NCBI GenBank assembly: GCA_032716605.1
Contig: CM064501.1
Span: 25,922,631 to 25,986,630 of the forward strand
Source: Paralithodes platypus
Lineage: Eukaryota; Arthropoda; Malacostraca; Decapoda; Lithodidae
Direction of reading: 5' to 3'
Length of the DNA stretch: 64,000 nt
The position numbers were made by a program, and so were the translations under genes. This document shows, one piece after another, positions 54,331 through 64,000 of this stretch. How positions within the stretch are numbered: the stretch's first letter is position 1; the number at the start of each line of letters is the position of its first letter. The notes beneath the pieces were generated by a model, which saw nothing but the letters and a program-made list of their open reading frames with translations, did no database searches and was not told the DNA's origin.

Positions 54331-55410
54331 TAGACCAACGCTTTAACCTATTTAATCTAAACGTCCCTAAACTTACAACCTATCTGTATATATATATCAT
54401 ATGTTTGATTACGCCTCAATATGTACAAACGTAGGACCTAGGATTTTAATCCAGTTAATCTAGGCGTTTTTATATTTACATCTTCTATTTATATCATATA
54501 TCTCAAAATCACGTAAATATGTACCCGTAGGCAATTACTTTAAATCTAACTCTGATCCGGAGTGTCCCACACTCCTGATTCCTATTTCACAAATGAAGTT
54601 ATACAATACAATTTACCTCCTATTTTATTTCACTTATAATCAAGTTTCAACTCATATAGATCATTACATAATTCAATATATCCGATAGGTCAACATTACC
54701 TTATTACAATTTAACACTTGAAAGTTGATCACCTGGTCTATCAGAACACTATTTCATTGAACATAAAATGGCTACTTTCACTAATACAACACCCCGGTAA
54801 TAGTCACCTCAACTTGTTACATATGTAATGATTACAGGGTCGCTTAATCTGAGAATCGTATTCCGTACAATAGTCTCTCTAATCGAATAACAATGTTTCC
54901 TTTTTATATAAACAATATATTTCATCAAACGAACTAGTGTCCTTCCTGACTATTACTTCAGCCACGTCTAACCTATCACAAACATGATTAATTCCTATTC
55001 TTTAATAAGTGGCACAACCCCGTTATCATTAATCATTATATAAACAGACTCCCGTATGATTCTTAGTAATCCCCTTTACTTATTACCCTATAAGATCCTA
55101 TCCTAGTTATAGCTAAATGGCATGGAGCCTTCTCTAACATTAATAGCTATCTCTCTCAACAATGCATCCTTTTATTTATTCATGAGTCTATTGATTTATC
55201 TTTCTTTTTGTTCTATAGGAACACATCTAATTTTAATTGGTTGGAACCATTGGGTTTGTCAAGCATTTTTTCTCTCTTTCCTTTAATCTCTTTCGGGCCC
55301 ATTAAGGGTCCTTTAAAAAGTCTGGCTTGTTTCTGGAGCAGTCTTCACCACCTCATAGCCGGCCAATATGTCTTCTGGAAGTCTTCAGTCCCATCTACTA
55401 CCTGTCGCCC
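54331..55410. other. AT-rich non-coding stretch
   Basis: No gene. It lies downstream (minus-strand sense) of the Ty3/Gypsy remnant and may hold its LTR or 3' untranslated part. An A/G-rich run on the minus strand at about 55265-55300 is a possible polypurine tract. Confidence 0.35.
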
Positions 55411-56484
55411 CTATTGAAATGCTTGGCTAATAGTGTGTAAGCTAGCAATATGACGACAAGCACCAGGATACTGATGGTGTATCTGGTTCGCAGTGGAAAG
55501 TTGTTGTAGGCCAGAGGTGGACGTTATTGGTGGGTGGTAAGCTAGCTGGTAGGCTGGAGCAGGTTTGGCCAAGCTCCCATCACTGTACAGGTGAGGGAGA
55601 GGTAGAGAGTTGCTGGCAGGTTGGCCCAGTGGAGTCTGTGACGTCTGCAGCCACTCCCCCCTCCCTTTATAGCTCCGCCTCACGGCGCGGCGCGCTGTGA
55701 TCGGTTGAGCCAGCTGCCCGGGCAGTAGTACCTCTAGCCGTGCGCTTTGAAGGTTTGTTTCTCCCTCCTCGGGTTTTCTCTCTTCGTAATAAGTCCCAGG
55801 GAGATGGTTGCAACAGTCTTGTAGTGGCTTACGGGAGTATGGGGCTTGCACTGATGTGATAGACCTATTGCAACTTGAAGGAACGGCCGGTGGAGGGAGC
55901 GAGAGCGATTTTGACAGGGGAGATGTTCGCACGGCTGGCTCAGTCTTTACACGCTCCGACAACGGAGGCTCCTGATTGGCTGCCCGGGCGGGTGTGGCAG
56001 AGTTGTGGGAAATGTCAAATTCAGCTGATTTAAAGGGATGGTGATTTGCAGCGCGTTGATTGGCTGGCAGGATTCTTACTTTATCATCCCGTGCTAATTT
56101 AAGGCGAGCTCCTGATCGCCGCAATACTACCCCTTTAAAATCCCTGCCATCATTCTGCCAATTAATCAGTCCAATGTGTTCACAAATACACCTATGTAAC
56201 TGAATTGCTGGAATTTTGTTCCTGACCACAGTCTTGGAAAGTAAAACTTGACCCGGTTGGTTGAGGAGTTGCTTCAAAGTTCTTGTGGTCTGTATTCTCT
56301 GCCCTTTTCCGTCGACAATAGCTTTGAGATGACAAAACCGGTACTGAGGGTCAGTTGAGGGAGGCATGGTGCCTTTCAACTGACAGGCACGCGCCTCAGG
56401 GGTTCTATTTATAACCTCGTCCGGATACCTGATTGGTAGACGGCTAACTCTACCACTTCGCGTAGGTGTTTCAGCAGGGCCCAT
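55411..56484 (-). pseudogene. Gypsy Pol C-terminal tail and downstream open stretch
   Basis: 357 codons. The frame extends upstream through an acidic Ser/Glu-rich segment (VSDPERDFNETLSSEVESP). At the start TRSGRVSRLPIRYPDEV is the kind of tail found at the end of Ty3/Gypsy Pol proteins. The following residues (QLHRCICEHIGLINWQNDGR and others) match nothing I know. The last third is Pro/Ser/Gln-rich and lies across a promoter-like DNA stretch with a TATA box and CCAAT boxes, so it is probably LTR or UTR sequence that happens to be open. I do not call an env gene: no signal peptide, membrane anchor or cleavage site is seen. Confidence 0.45.
55630..56075 (-). promoter_or_regulatory. Promoter-like region (LTR U3 candidate)
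   Basis: On the minus strand there are CCAATCA motifs at about 56060 and 55980 (CAGCCAATCA), a GC-rich block, and GAGCTATAAAGGGAGG with the TATA at 55665-55672. An ACGTCAC element lies downstream at about 55640. The order CCAAT, GC, TATA fits a retroelement U3 promoter. Confidence 0.5.
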
Positions 56485-56747
56485 TGATCTCGGTAACTTT
56501 ACTGGGCTCTTCCCCGGGGAGCCAGTCGCTCTGTTTTCCTGTGAATTATTTATTTTTGTTGAAGAAGAACTAAATATATTTTTAGCCTCAGGAAATACCT
56601 CTTTTTTGATAATTTCTTCTCTGGGAGATTCTACCTCACTACTTAGAGTCTCATTGAAATCTCTCTCGGGATCTGAAACTTCGCTTTCGGGATCCGTAGA
56701 GTTATAGTCCTGGGTATACTCTCGGAATTCCCCCTCCTCGCTCGTTA

Positions 56748-57870
56748 TTACTTCTCGGCTTTTTCACTTCTGTCTCGTTCTGACCTAGAATAATTCTCAT
56801 TTTGGTTCCTACTGTACGACTGCCCGAACGGAAAGACCCCAGTATAATCCCCTCTCAGAAGGTGATCTTCTGCCTCATAACGAGTCAAGAAGTCATCAGA
56901 ATTATCGGCCCCGGATTCTATATCTTCCTCACTTTCTTCCTCGCTACTCCACTCGCTCATGTCTGAGGGGAGAATTCCCTCGTACTGTTTAGTATGGCGA
57001 ATATGCCATACTCCCATGATGCACATACAGGACTTGGTATGGTCCATTTAATTTTACAACCCTGAATGGACCTTCATATTTCTCTTCCAGTTTACCTGCC
57101 CGTGTGGGATCATGTCTTTTTACCAGAATATATCCCCCCCGGTTATATGGATTCTGTAAGGTAGGTTGCTCGGGCTGCCGTTGAGTAACGTGATGATGAA
57201 CTTGTTGCCGTCTTTCCCATTGACCTTGTAAATAATGTTTTGGTCGAGAATATTTGGCGGAATTAATGGGATAGGGTAGTAGTCGCTCTTGAGGTAGTTT
57301 CGGAGTAATTCCAAAGATAATTTCATAGGGAGAATACCCAGTAGTTCTACAAATGGTGGTATTGATTCCCCATATAATTTCTGGTAATAGTTCTGGCCAC
57401 CCTCGGGATACTTCTTCCCCTTGTGAACTTAGGCTAGCTCGTATGCAATTAGCTAGTAACCGATGATTCCTTTCACATACAGCGTTCCCTTGTGGATAAT
57501 ACGGGGAGGTATGTTGAATCTGGTAACCCAAGGTATCCCCCAAGTGTTGCCAAATTCATTATTAAATTCCTTTCCCCTATCACTCAGAATACAATACGGA
57601 GTGCCATACACAAAAATGACTTTCTCAAGGATAATCTTAGCTACGGTCTCAGCTTTCTTGTCCGGAATGGCACAAGCAACCGTGTACTTTGAAAAGACGT
57701 CAACACAGGTCAGGATGAACCTTTTGTTCGTCTGTCTGGGCAGAGGTCCCATAATATCCACAGATAGTTATTCCCATGGTTTTCTGGCAGTAATGTGTCC
57801 GGGGGTTTGTTTGGGTCCTCGTCCGTCTTTCCCCCTCTGACACCCCAAACAACTTTGGATCACTTCTTTA
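56748..57870 (-). pseudogene. Gypsy integrase, frameshifted
   Basis: After the deletion joint the frame reads QSCLGCQRGKDGRGPKQTPG (end of the zinc domain, only the second Cys pair left), then a TAA at about 57765, then SVDIMGPLP (first Asp), CILSDRGKEFNN (second Asp) and, after a frameshift near 57500, YYPQGNAVCERNHR (Glu). The triad is complete but spread over two frames. Downstream are the ICRTTGYSPYEIIFG region, the RAGKLEEKYEGPFRVV chromodomain-proximal part and, after a further shift at about 56990, GVWHIRHTKQYEGILP and an acidic tail. It would have inserted the element's DNA copy. It cannot yield a full protein. Confidence 0.85.
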
Positions 57871-57884
57871 ACAACTTTGTCAGC

Positions 57885-58815
57885 TCAGTACTTCATCCAT
57901 GACCCGAGTAAAACTGGCTGGTCCATTACAAACTCCAAAGGGTAAAACTGTGAACTGGTAGAGTTTACCTTCGCTCGTGGCGAACGCGGTTTTCTCCTGG
58001 TCCTCCGACCTGACCGGTACTTGCCAGTACCCACTTTGTAGGTCTAGAGTAGAAAACCACGTTGACCCATTTAGTGATTCCAGCGAATCATCAATGCGAA
58101 GTAGGGGTTGAGCATCTTTGATAGTAACATCATTAAGTATTCTGTAATCCACACAGAACCGAGTAGACCCATCTTTTTTTTTTACTAGGACTACCGGTGA
58201 CTACTATCCCTTGTTTAAGCATATCATCCACCTGTTCCTTCTCCTTCTGTCTCATGATTGGATTTTGTTGTCTATAGGGTTGTCTGATAGGGGGTCCTGG
58301 GGTATGTATTTCGTGTTTGTGTCGTGTTTGGGCTGATCCGTGATCCCCTTCATTTTGGGCGAATACGTCTCAATATGCCCATAGTAATTCATATAAAGTA
58401 GCGGCTTGGTCTGACGTCAACTGTTTCGGGATCTCAGGTAAGCTAGTTGGTCCTTTAGTCCCAACCGTGGTGGGTTGTGCGGGTCTAACTTGTCCTAACC
58501 GTCTTCCCTTTTGGTAATTGATCGTAGACTCTCCGAAGTTAGCCAGAACTAATTTTCTCTGATCCGTAGTAATGAACGTGGTAGATATTCGAGTTTCATT
58601 TTGTGCATCTGGCTCAAAAATCCCGGCAGTCATTCCGTGGTATCTGGGAATTTCTATCTTTCTCCATGTTTTAGGGGAAATAGAAATTTTTCCCGTGGTA
58701 GCTACTATTTTGGGCCATAGTGTGGTCGTAGTATCTTTTGGGCCACACTGTATGGTTACCCCAAGTCCAGTGGCAAGACCACTCTGCCACGCCTCCTCGT
58801 TATATCCCTTATCTT
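57885..58815 (-). pseudogene. Gypsy reverse transcriptase, N-terminal half only
   Basis: From 58815 the minus strand reads the protease-RT linker (WQSGLATGLGVTIQCGPK, IEIPRYHGMTAGIFEPDAQN, FITTDQRKLVLANFGES), a stop at about 58368, then the pre-RT HKHEIHTPGPPIRQPYRQ, MLKQGIVVTGSPSKKKKDG, RFCVDYRILNDV, LDLQSGYWQVPV (first catalytic Asp) and FGVCNGPASFTRVMDEVLS. There it stops and changes directly into integrase sequence. The YxDD motif, thumb and RNase H are missing, so the protein was enzymatically dead after the deletion. A small frameshift lies near 58190. Confidence 0.88.
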
Positions 58816-58850
58816 AAATGTGAGTGTGAGAGAGAAAGTGTATCTATTAA

Positions 58851-59202
58851 GGGGAGATGGGCCGTTTTTATGGTCCCCTTCTTCCTCATGCTTAGTTCCA
58901 TTTGTTTTCAGATTATAAGACGTTCGGACCAATAGTTTGGCGATTTTTAGACCGTTCGCCCCATTTCTTTGTCAATATTAAGACTTTTCGTGTCATTTAG
59001 GTGTCAATTTTTTCCTGGCGAATGATAGCGAGCCTGTAGCTTAAGAAAAACCGGCCTTCGGCCGGGACATTTTTCTATCGAAAAATTTACAAATTTATCT
59101 TGAAGGAGGGTCTTGGGTGAGTGTTTTTTAAGCTTGATGGGAAGAAACTAATACAATAATAAAAATATATATTAATGAGCCAATAAATATGCCAATCTCC
59201 CC
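58851..59202. mobile_element. TTAA-flanked family A element
   Basis: Flanked by TTAA at 58847-58850 and 59203-59206. The ends are GGGGAGATGGGCC and CCAATCTCCCC. 352 bases. Confidence 0.9.
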
Positions 59203-59328
59203 TTAAAACACATGCACATACACTTTTTATGGAAACCTAAGCAAATGCCTTCTTACTTAAAAGTGAACGCATACCACATTAGTTGAATTAAAACATCCTT
59301 GGCAGAAAACTGTGAAATGGAGTATTAA

Positions 59329-59855
59329 CCCCCTCAGACAGGATATATTAACCCTCTCATGACTATAGGACGCAGAGGTTGCCAGATTAGCAATAAGAAA
59401 TAGATTACTCTCACTGTTATAATTACCTCTCCAAAATTAGTTTTCTGCCAACAGCTAACTCAAAGACAACTGCAGAGGTTGAAGTAAACAAACTAAAGGT
59501 TTATAGATACCCCTGACGGTAACAAAGGCTTTAAAGTATCCCTAATAGGCTCAAAAATCACGTCAGGATGTGAGAGGGTTAACTTACTAACGGGTTGGCA
59601 GACTGCCCGGTATTTCCCCCACAACAGTCTTTCTCACATTGAGGGACCGTTAGGAATCGGAGGAATTTTTGGGTTGCCATCAATCGACAGATTATGATCT
59701 AACTAACCTAACTTACTGAGCTCAAAATGACGCAGAAGTGTCATTTAACTTATTATTGAGCTATTTCACTAGCTTCATATGACGCGGTACCGTCATTTGA
59801 TAGTTTTGGGAGGAACCGTCATATGACGCGGTAGCGTCATATGAGACGGAGAGGG
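59329..59855. mobile_element. Outer TTAA-flanked element, host of a family C copy
   Basis: TTAA at 59325-59328 followed by CCCCCTCAGAC. TTAA at 59856-59859 preceded by GAGACGGAGAGGG. The ends match only loosely. The right part holds repeated TGACGCGGTA(C/G)CGTCA palindromes. A 227-bp family C element sits inside. Confidence 0.5.
59352..59578. mobile_element. TTAA-flanked MITE, family C
   Basis: 227 bases between TTAA at 59348-59351 and 59579-59582. Highly similar to 18718-18944 in sequence and equal in length. The ends are CCCTCTCATG and GTGAGAGGG. Confidence 0.9.
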
Positions 59856-60029
59856 TTAATTATATAATCTGTTTATCACGTCTATGAAATGTGTTAGTTA
59901 CGGAGTATCGCTATGGGAAAGACTAACTGAATAGCCATTAATTGCTATATAATACAAAAATAGACATCATATTAATAAACCTAATTAATTTTATTTTCAC
60001 AATTACGTAATTGGTATCTCGCTTACCTA

Positions 60030-60205
60030 CACTAATACCTTAGCTCCCTCCGCTGGTCCCCCCCCCCCCCCCCCGCTCCGTACCCTAGCTCGCCTCCTCT
60101 CTCCACGCCAATGCCTCACTTCCTCCCCACCCCTCAACACTGTTACCTGATGATTTACATTTACTATTTGTGCTGCCACCTATCCAGTGTCCTGCGTGGA
60201 ACTGT
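60030..60205. repeat. Dispersed repeat (element E), copy 2, with poly(C)
   Basis: Reverse complement of 44805-45054 in part (TAGCTCCCTCCGCTGGT, CCACGCCAATGC, CTATCCAGTGTCCTGCGTGG). A run of 17 C at about 60058-60074 interrupts it. Confidence 0.7.
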
Positions 60206-60532
60206 TCCCATACCTATAATAGCTAAAATTTAAGAACATAAGTTATAAGTATATTTTAAAGAAAATAACAGCATATTGCATGCTTAATTTAGATTTTATA
60301 TGGTAATAACACACTTTAGAATCAATGGAAAGCTCCCTGTACCTCTTGGGAAAGCTTTGCCTAACTCAATCTGTTTGATCAAATACCCTGGTTCTTGATT
60401 CATCTATATGTATTAATAATAGTAAACCTGAGGTTCAAATCCTACTGATAGGCAATGACAAAAATTAACTGTATATGTTGATGCAATACAAAACATTACT
60501 AAAACTATTGCCTTGGCACCTGATATACTAAC
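60206..60532. other. Intron sequence next to the methyltransferase exon
   Basis: AT-rich, no repeat recognised. It begins (minus sense) with the donor GTTAGT. Confidence 0.4.
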
Positions 60533-60709
60533 CAGGCGGAGGACAGATTGATCAAGGCCATGTTGGTAGTGGATGGCGGTATTGATGGCGAATGAGGACG
60601 GATCAACACCCAAGACTGTGGCACTGAAGGTACGAGCCAAGTGGAACACTAGACCACCAGAGCTACACCCCAGTACCAATACCTGACTCCCTGTTATCAC
60701 CCCACAAGT
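60533..60709 (-). CDS. Methyltransferase gene, exon with SAM-binding motif I
   Basis: 177 bases, exactly 59 codons, phase 0 at both ends. It lies between TTTCCTTGTTGCAG (a good acceptor, AG at 60710-60711) and donor GTTAGT from 60532. The reading is TCGVITGSQVLVLGCSSGGL, VFHLARTFSATVLGVDPSSF, AINTAIHYQHGLDQSVLRL. VLVLGCSSGG is the glycine-rich SAM loop (motif I) and VLGVDPSSFAI the acidic-ended second strand that holds the ribose, so this is a class I SAM-dependent methyltransferase. The LARTF helix and GVDPS-F pattern resemble the methyltransferase domain of ovothiol-type enzymes, but I cannot settle the substrate. It has no stop and no repeat character. Downstream exons are proposed at 44531-44653 and 43455-43611. 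Upstream exons were not found with confidence. Confidence 0.75.
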
Positions 60710-61403
60710 CTGCAACAAGGAAACATAATTATTACACCTAAGCACCATCACCTGACTACCAAACAGTACAACAGCACCATTGCCAAACTGTTTGGCACGT
60801 TACCAGCACCAATGGCATTCCCACCAACGACACAACGTGGCTCCCTGGCTCAATAGCGAGGTGGTTCATTGTGGAAAACTAGTTGAATAGTGTAAGGAGG
60901 CTTTCATACATCCAAGAATAAGCTCACGGTGCTCCACGATCCCAGCTTCGTGTCGGTACCCCGACCATATTCGTGAGATACTGCCCCGCAGCCTGTACCA
61001 TCTTCCCAGCAAACCAATCGCCGGCTAGGGGCAGAAAATATTTGTGTCTACACAAAATGTCTGCTGTGACGGATGGAAAAACTGGGCATCACCTTAGCAA
61101 TGTTGTGTTAGCAACGTAGCAACACTGTGCAATGCCGTACTTCACCGTGTACTTCCGCGATACCTCTGTCAAGCAAAGTGGTGAGACAAAGCAATGCCAG
61201 TATACCGTGACCTCATCAAGGTAAAGTGATGGTGGTGGTATGGAGACCTTGTCACACTGTGACCTTATCGCAGTAACCGTGCGGTAAACCGTGATGCAAT
61301 AACACGGTGAACCACGATGGCGATATGGAAGCTGTACAGGGATCCATGTAGTGGCAAGGTGGCGTGACGGTGGATATAGTTGGCAACACGATATACCAGT
61401 AGC
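60710..61403. other. Non-coding stretch upstream of the exon
   Basis: 61080-61400 has many short imperfect repeats of GCAA/GTAACCGTG type (ACCGTGATG, CACGGTGAACC). No gene is assigned. Confidence 0.4.
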
Positions 61404-61510
61404 GAAGTGCAAGGTAGCAAAAGTGTTGTGGCCAGCCTCCAAAAGGTATCCTTCTTCTTAACTCGGGGGCCAACACATTCCTGCAACTCCTTAAACATGC
61501 GGAGGTCGAC
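61404..61510 (-). CDS. Possible further exon (weak)
   Basis: After GATATTTATACAG (acceptor-like, AG at 61511-61512) the minus strand reads VDLRMFKELQECVGPRVKKK DTFWRLATT and stays open beyond. A GTATAT donor-like site near 61404 would keep phase 0, matching the start phase of the exon at 60709. The first 25 residues look protein-like. The pyrimidine tract is poor and the right extent is a guess. Confidence 0.22.
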
Positions 61511-61539
61511 CTGTATAAATATCCAAAATTAATGTTCAT

Positions 61540-61928
61540 CTACACCAGCAAAATCATTCATTCATGAGCTATTTGTAGTGGCCGACCAACGAATGCCTGA
61601 GCAGCCAGGACCTGGGGCCGGATACTCAAAACTCTCCTAACTTGGGGCACTTAGGACTTCCTAACTGACTTAGAGCACCCTAAGATAGGAACAGGTTAGG
61701 ACAATATATCTTGTGTCTTATGTCGTATTCACGAACAATATTTAGGATGTTCTATCCTATTCCTAAATGGTTAGGAACTCCTAAATCTCCTCGGCCGCCC
61801 TATGTCATTCAGCCAATCAGGAGGCGCCCCTCCAACTGATTCTAGCTAATCGAAAACTAGAATCCTCGATCAGCTGACATTTGTAAACATTACGAGAGAT
61901 GGCCGCCGACAATACAAGCTTGAACCTC
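61540..61928. other. Non-coding, likely dispersed repeat
   Basis: TCCTAAC / GTTAGGA-type motifs recur in both orientations between 61620 and 61790, giving a loosely palindromic region. A CCAATCAGG motif and a short open reading from ATG at about 61898 (MAADNTSLNLLIILRGG) follow, without further support. Confidence 0.4.
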
Positions 61929-63848
61929 CTAATTATTCTTAGGGGAGGAAAAACAAAATTTGAAATTTTTGACTGAATTGGGGGTGTAGGGTTCAGCCTC
62001 CCCTTTGCTCATGTATATATGTAGTAAATCGTGCAATATCCTATGTTTAACCCCCAACAAAGTTTTTGAGAAGGTTGAGGAAGTGAAACTTAGTAAAGGC
62101 TTGCTTATGTGCTTGTTTTTTGCAGGCAAACTTATTACCATAGAGAGTTTATAGTTCTTTATACTATTACTGTAGCCTATGTGTTCTTCCCTTGTCACCT
62201 ATTTTTGTTCTTTTGTCGTGTCTCTTGCTGATTATCCTTACCCTTTGTGGGAACAACTTAACAAGGGCTGGCTTCTGATTGAGGAATTGAATGTTGTAGC
62301 CTGTGTTTAGGTAGAATTTTTTTGGAATGTTTTTGTCCATAAGATAAAGCCCATTTACATTATTTATAGTAGGTCTAAGGCTATTAGAGTCAGAAAATAT
62401 AATTATTCCCATGAACTCAAGTTGTGTATATGATTTTTTTGTTCTATGTGAGTGAGGGAGGCAAAAGGCAGAAGTGCCTATAGTGAGTGCCTCCCCCAAA
62501 GTTGAAAGAGTGACAGGGCCAAAATCAAGGGACATTCGAGCCAAAATGCCTGGACACACGGAGTTTGAAGCAAGTTAAGTCATAGGAAGAGGGAAAGACT
62601 GATTCTGGGAGAGAGTTCCAGAGCTCAGCTGTTGAATAGAAGAAAAGTTTCACTCTTGGGTTGGATAGTTGCACAGAGTAGGGGTGGGATTGTGTTGCAA
62701 GACGGGTACCACGTGCCCTACGCAAAGGAGGTGGTATACACTGGGAAAGCTCTGAGGAACACTGATTATTATAGTAGCGATAGAATAGCGAGAGAGATGC
62801 AACATTGCGGCGAAGAGAGAGAGATTGCAGAGAGTTGGTGAGTGGACGGGAGTTAATGATACGAAAGGCCTTCCTTTCAATTTTGTCTAGGAGAGCAGTG
62901 TGAGAGGACCCTCCCCACACATGTGAACAATACTCAATACAAGGACGCACTATGCCCCTGTACAGAGCAAGAAGCTGTGCAGGGGTAATGAACCCCCTAA
63001 GGCGGTTGAGCACACCCAGCTTCTGGGAGGCTGCCTTAGCAAGACTGGTAATATGGTCCTTCCAACTGAGAGCAGAAGAAAAAGAGACACCAAGAATATT
63101 GAGAGAAGATGAAGGATTGATTTTTGTATTGTTGACGAATAAGGGATAGTCCGCAGGAAGTTCATGACGGGTAGATAGATGGAGAAATTGGGTTTTGGAA
63201 GCATTAAAGGTAACAAGGTTTTCTCTGCCCCAATTGGAGATAGTAGTTAGATCAGAGTTAAAGTGTTCTTTGGCTTCATTCCGTTTGTCGTTGAGGAATT
63301 GCTGGCTTGGGCGTTCTGAAAAACTAATGGAGTAGAGTAAGGTTGAGTCGTCTAAGTATGAATGGATAGGAGTTGAGGTACAGTTGAGAAAGTCATTTAT
63401 AAAAAATAGAAAGAGAATAGGAGATAGGACAGAGCCCTGAGGAACACCGGAGTTTATAGGGTGAGGAAGTGAGTGATGGCCGTCCAAAACCGTAGCTATG
63501 GAACGGCCGGAGAGGAAATTAGAGACAAAGGCCCAGATGGAGGGATAGAAACCGAAGGAGGGTAGTTTAGAAATTAAAGATTTGAGCCAGACTCTATCGA
63601 AGGCTTTCGATATGTCTAGTGCAATAGAAAAAGTCTCACCGAAGTCCCGAAAGGAGGATGACCAAGAGTTAGTAAGATATGAAAGCAGATCACCAGTAGA
63701 GCGACCCTTAAGGAAGCCATACTGGCAATCTGAGAGCAGATTATGAGAAGAGAAATGCTTAAGAAATTTGGAAGCAAGAATAGTTTCAAAACCTTTAGAA
63801 ATACAAAAGATGAGAGCAATTGGACGATAGTTGGAGGGTTGAGAGCAG
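61929..63848 (-). mobile_element. 5'-truncated Jockey-like LINE
   Basis: RT coding from 63848 to 62525, followed by a 3' untranslated part to about 61930. The upstream edge is a sharp change into a different repeat (GTGGCGTCACCAGGGC). The endonuclease and ORF1 are absent. The right edge looks like truncation or an overlying insertion. Confidence 0.85.
62525..63848 (-). pseudogene. Jockey-like reverse transcriptase, truncated at the 5' end
   Basis: The minus strand begins at the RT fingers (SNYRPIALIFCISKGFETIL, LLSDCQYGFLKGRSTGD), then FSIALDISKAFDRVW (first catalytic Asp), NSGVPQGSVLSPILFLFFIN, and HSYLDDSTLL at the second catalytic site. Elements of this kind generally have YADD, so the Ala is replaced by Leu while both Asp remain. 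The thumb and C-terminus follow: FNASKTQFLHLS, ILGVSFSSALSWKDHI, IVRPCIEYCSHVWGGSS, ERKAFRIIN, FYRYYNNQCSSELSQCIPPP, LWNSLPESVFP. The longest single frame is 62525-63487. The upstream part needs a frame change near 63490. No endonuclease is present, so the copy is dead. Confidence 0.88.
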
Positions 63849-64000
63849 TGGCGTCACCAGGGCTAAACATTTTTGGGGGCTGTAGCCCTGGCATAGATAG
63901 GTTGGTGGGTGGCGAGCGAAGCGAGCCTGAGCTGCTGGGGGATCCGGGGGGGCGCTGTAAGCCCCCCCCCTGAACATTTTGAAATTTGAGCAGTTTCTGG
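63849..64000. repeat. Unidentified dispersed repeat at the window end
   Basis: AGTGGCGTCACCAGGGCTAA, GGTGGCGAGCGAAGCGAGCC and GCCCCCCCCTGAAC. It resembles repeats with a GGCGAGCGAAGCGAGCC core, as in families A and B, but no TTAA end is visible. It runs off the window. Confidence 0.45.

Larger units (their letters stand above)
55411..58815 (-). mobile_element. Ty3/Gypsy retrotransposon remnant with internal deletion
   Basis: On the minus strand it contains the end of the protease-RT linker, the first part of RT, the integrase and a C-terminal tail. Gag, protease, most of RT and all of RNase H are missing. The left end is uncertain. The right end is cut at about 58815, shortly before a family A element. 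Confidence 0.85.

Noticed and set aside
55411..56100. Envelope gene in the Gypsy element
   Set aside because: No signal peptide, cleavage site or membrane anchor. The stretch overlaps a TATA/CCAAT promoter-like region, so openness is probably incidental.
61089..61539. Overlapping minus-strand ORFs rich in His/Tyr near 61.1-61.5 kb
   Set aside because: Most of this is short imperfect repeats. Only the first 25 codons after 61510 were kept, as a weak exon candidate.

Overview
The window is eukaryotic nuclear DNA from an arthropod. The retroelement families (CR1 with an esterase ORF1, Jockey-like LINEs, BEL/Pao, Ty3/Gypsy, piggyBac) and the very abundant TA microsatellites broken by 'cagtatata' are what I would expect of a crustacean, probably a decapod. 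That placement is inference, because nothing here fixes the species. Almost all of the sequence is repeats. The only likely host gene is a SAM-dependent methyltransferase on the minus strand. Three of its exons (60533-60709, 44531-44653, 43455-43611) are spread over about 17 kb and separated by transposon-filled introns.

Layout. 1-3.6 kb: intergenic DNA with the 3' end of an LTR, a primer-binding site and a frameshifted gag fragment. 3.6-16.2 kb: a satellite-like array of 620-970 bp units, split by a 5.8 kb piggyBac element carrying a 1009-codon transposase gene. 16.3-25.3 kb: a broken coiled-coil coding fragment, a LINE fragment, and many small palindromic TTAA-flanked elements. 25.3-37.2 kb: about 158 copies of a 48-bp minisatellite, interrupted by a near-complete 4.25 kb CR1 LINE (27971-32220). 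37.2-46.5 kb: TTAA elements, two convergent LINE fragments around a long TA tract, a tRNA-like hairpin, two methyltransferase exons and a 60-bp tandem repeat. 47.2-54.3 kb: a BEL/Pao retrotransposon with both LTRs. 55.4-58.8 kb: a decayed Ty3/Gypsy element with a large internal deletion. 58.8-60 kb: nested TTAA elements. 60.5-60.7 kb: the methyltransferase exon with the SAM-binding motif. 61.9-63.85 kb: a Jockey-like LINE.

Two themes tie the window together. First, at least twelve short elements in four families (A-D) are flanked by TTAA on both sides, the target site of piggyBac transposases, and a piggyBac-type transposase gene lies in the same window. Second, nesting can be read directly. 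A TTAA element splits a LINE; the piggyBac splits the satellite array at a site that is empty in neighbouring units; a 60-bp CR1 tail splits the BEL pol gene with a 7-bp target duplication; and a CR1 splits the minisatellite. Nearly every transposon ORF carries at least one inactivating lesion. Counts and alignments were made by eye.
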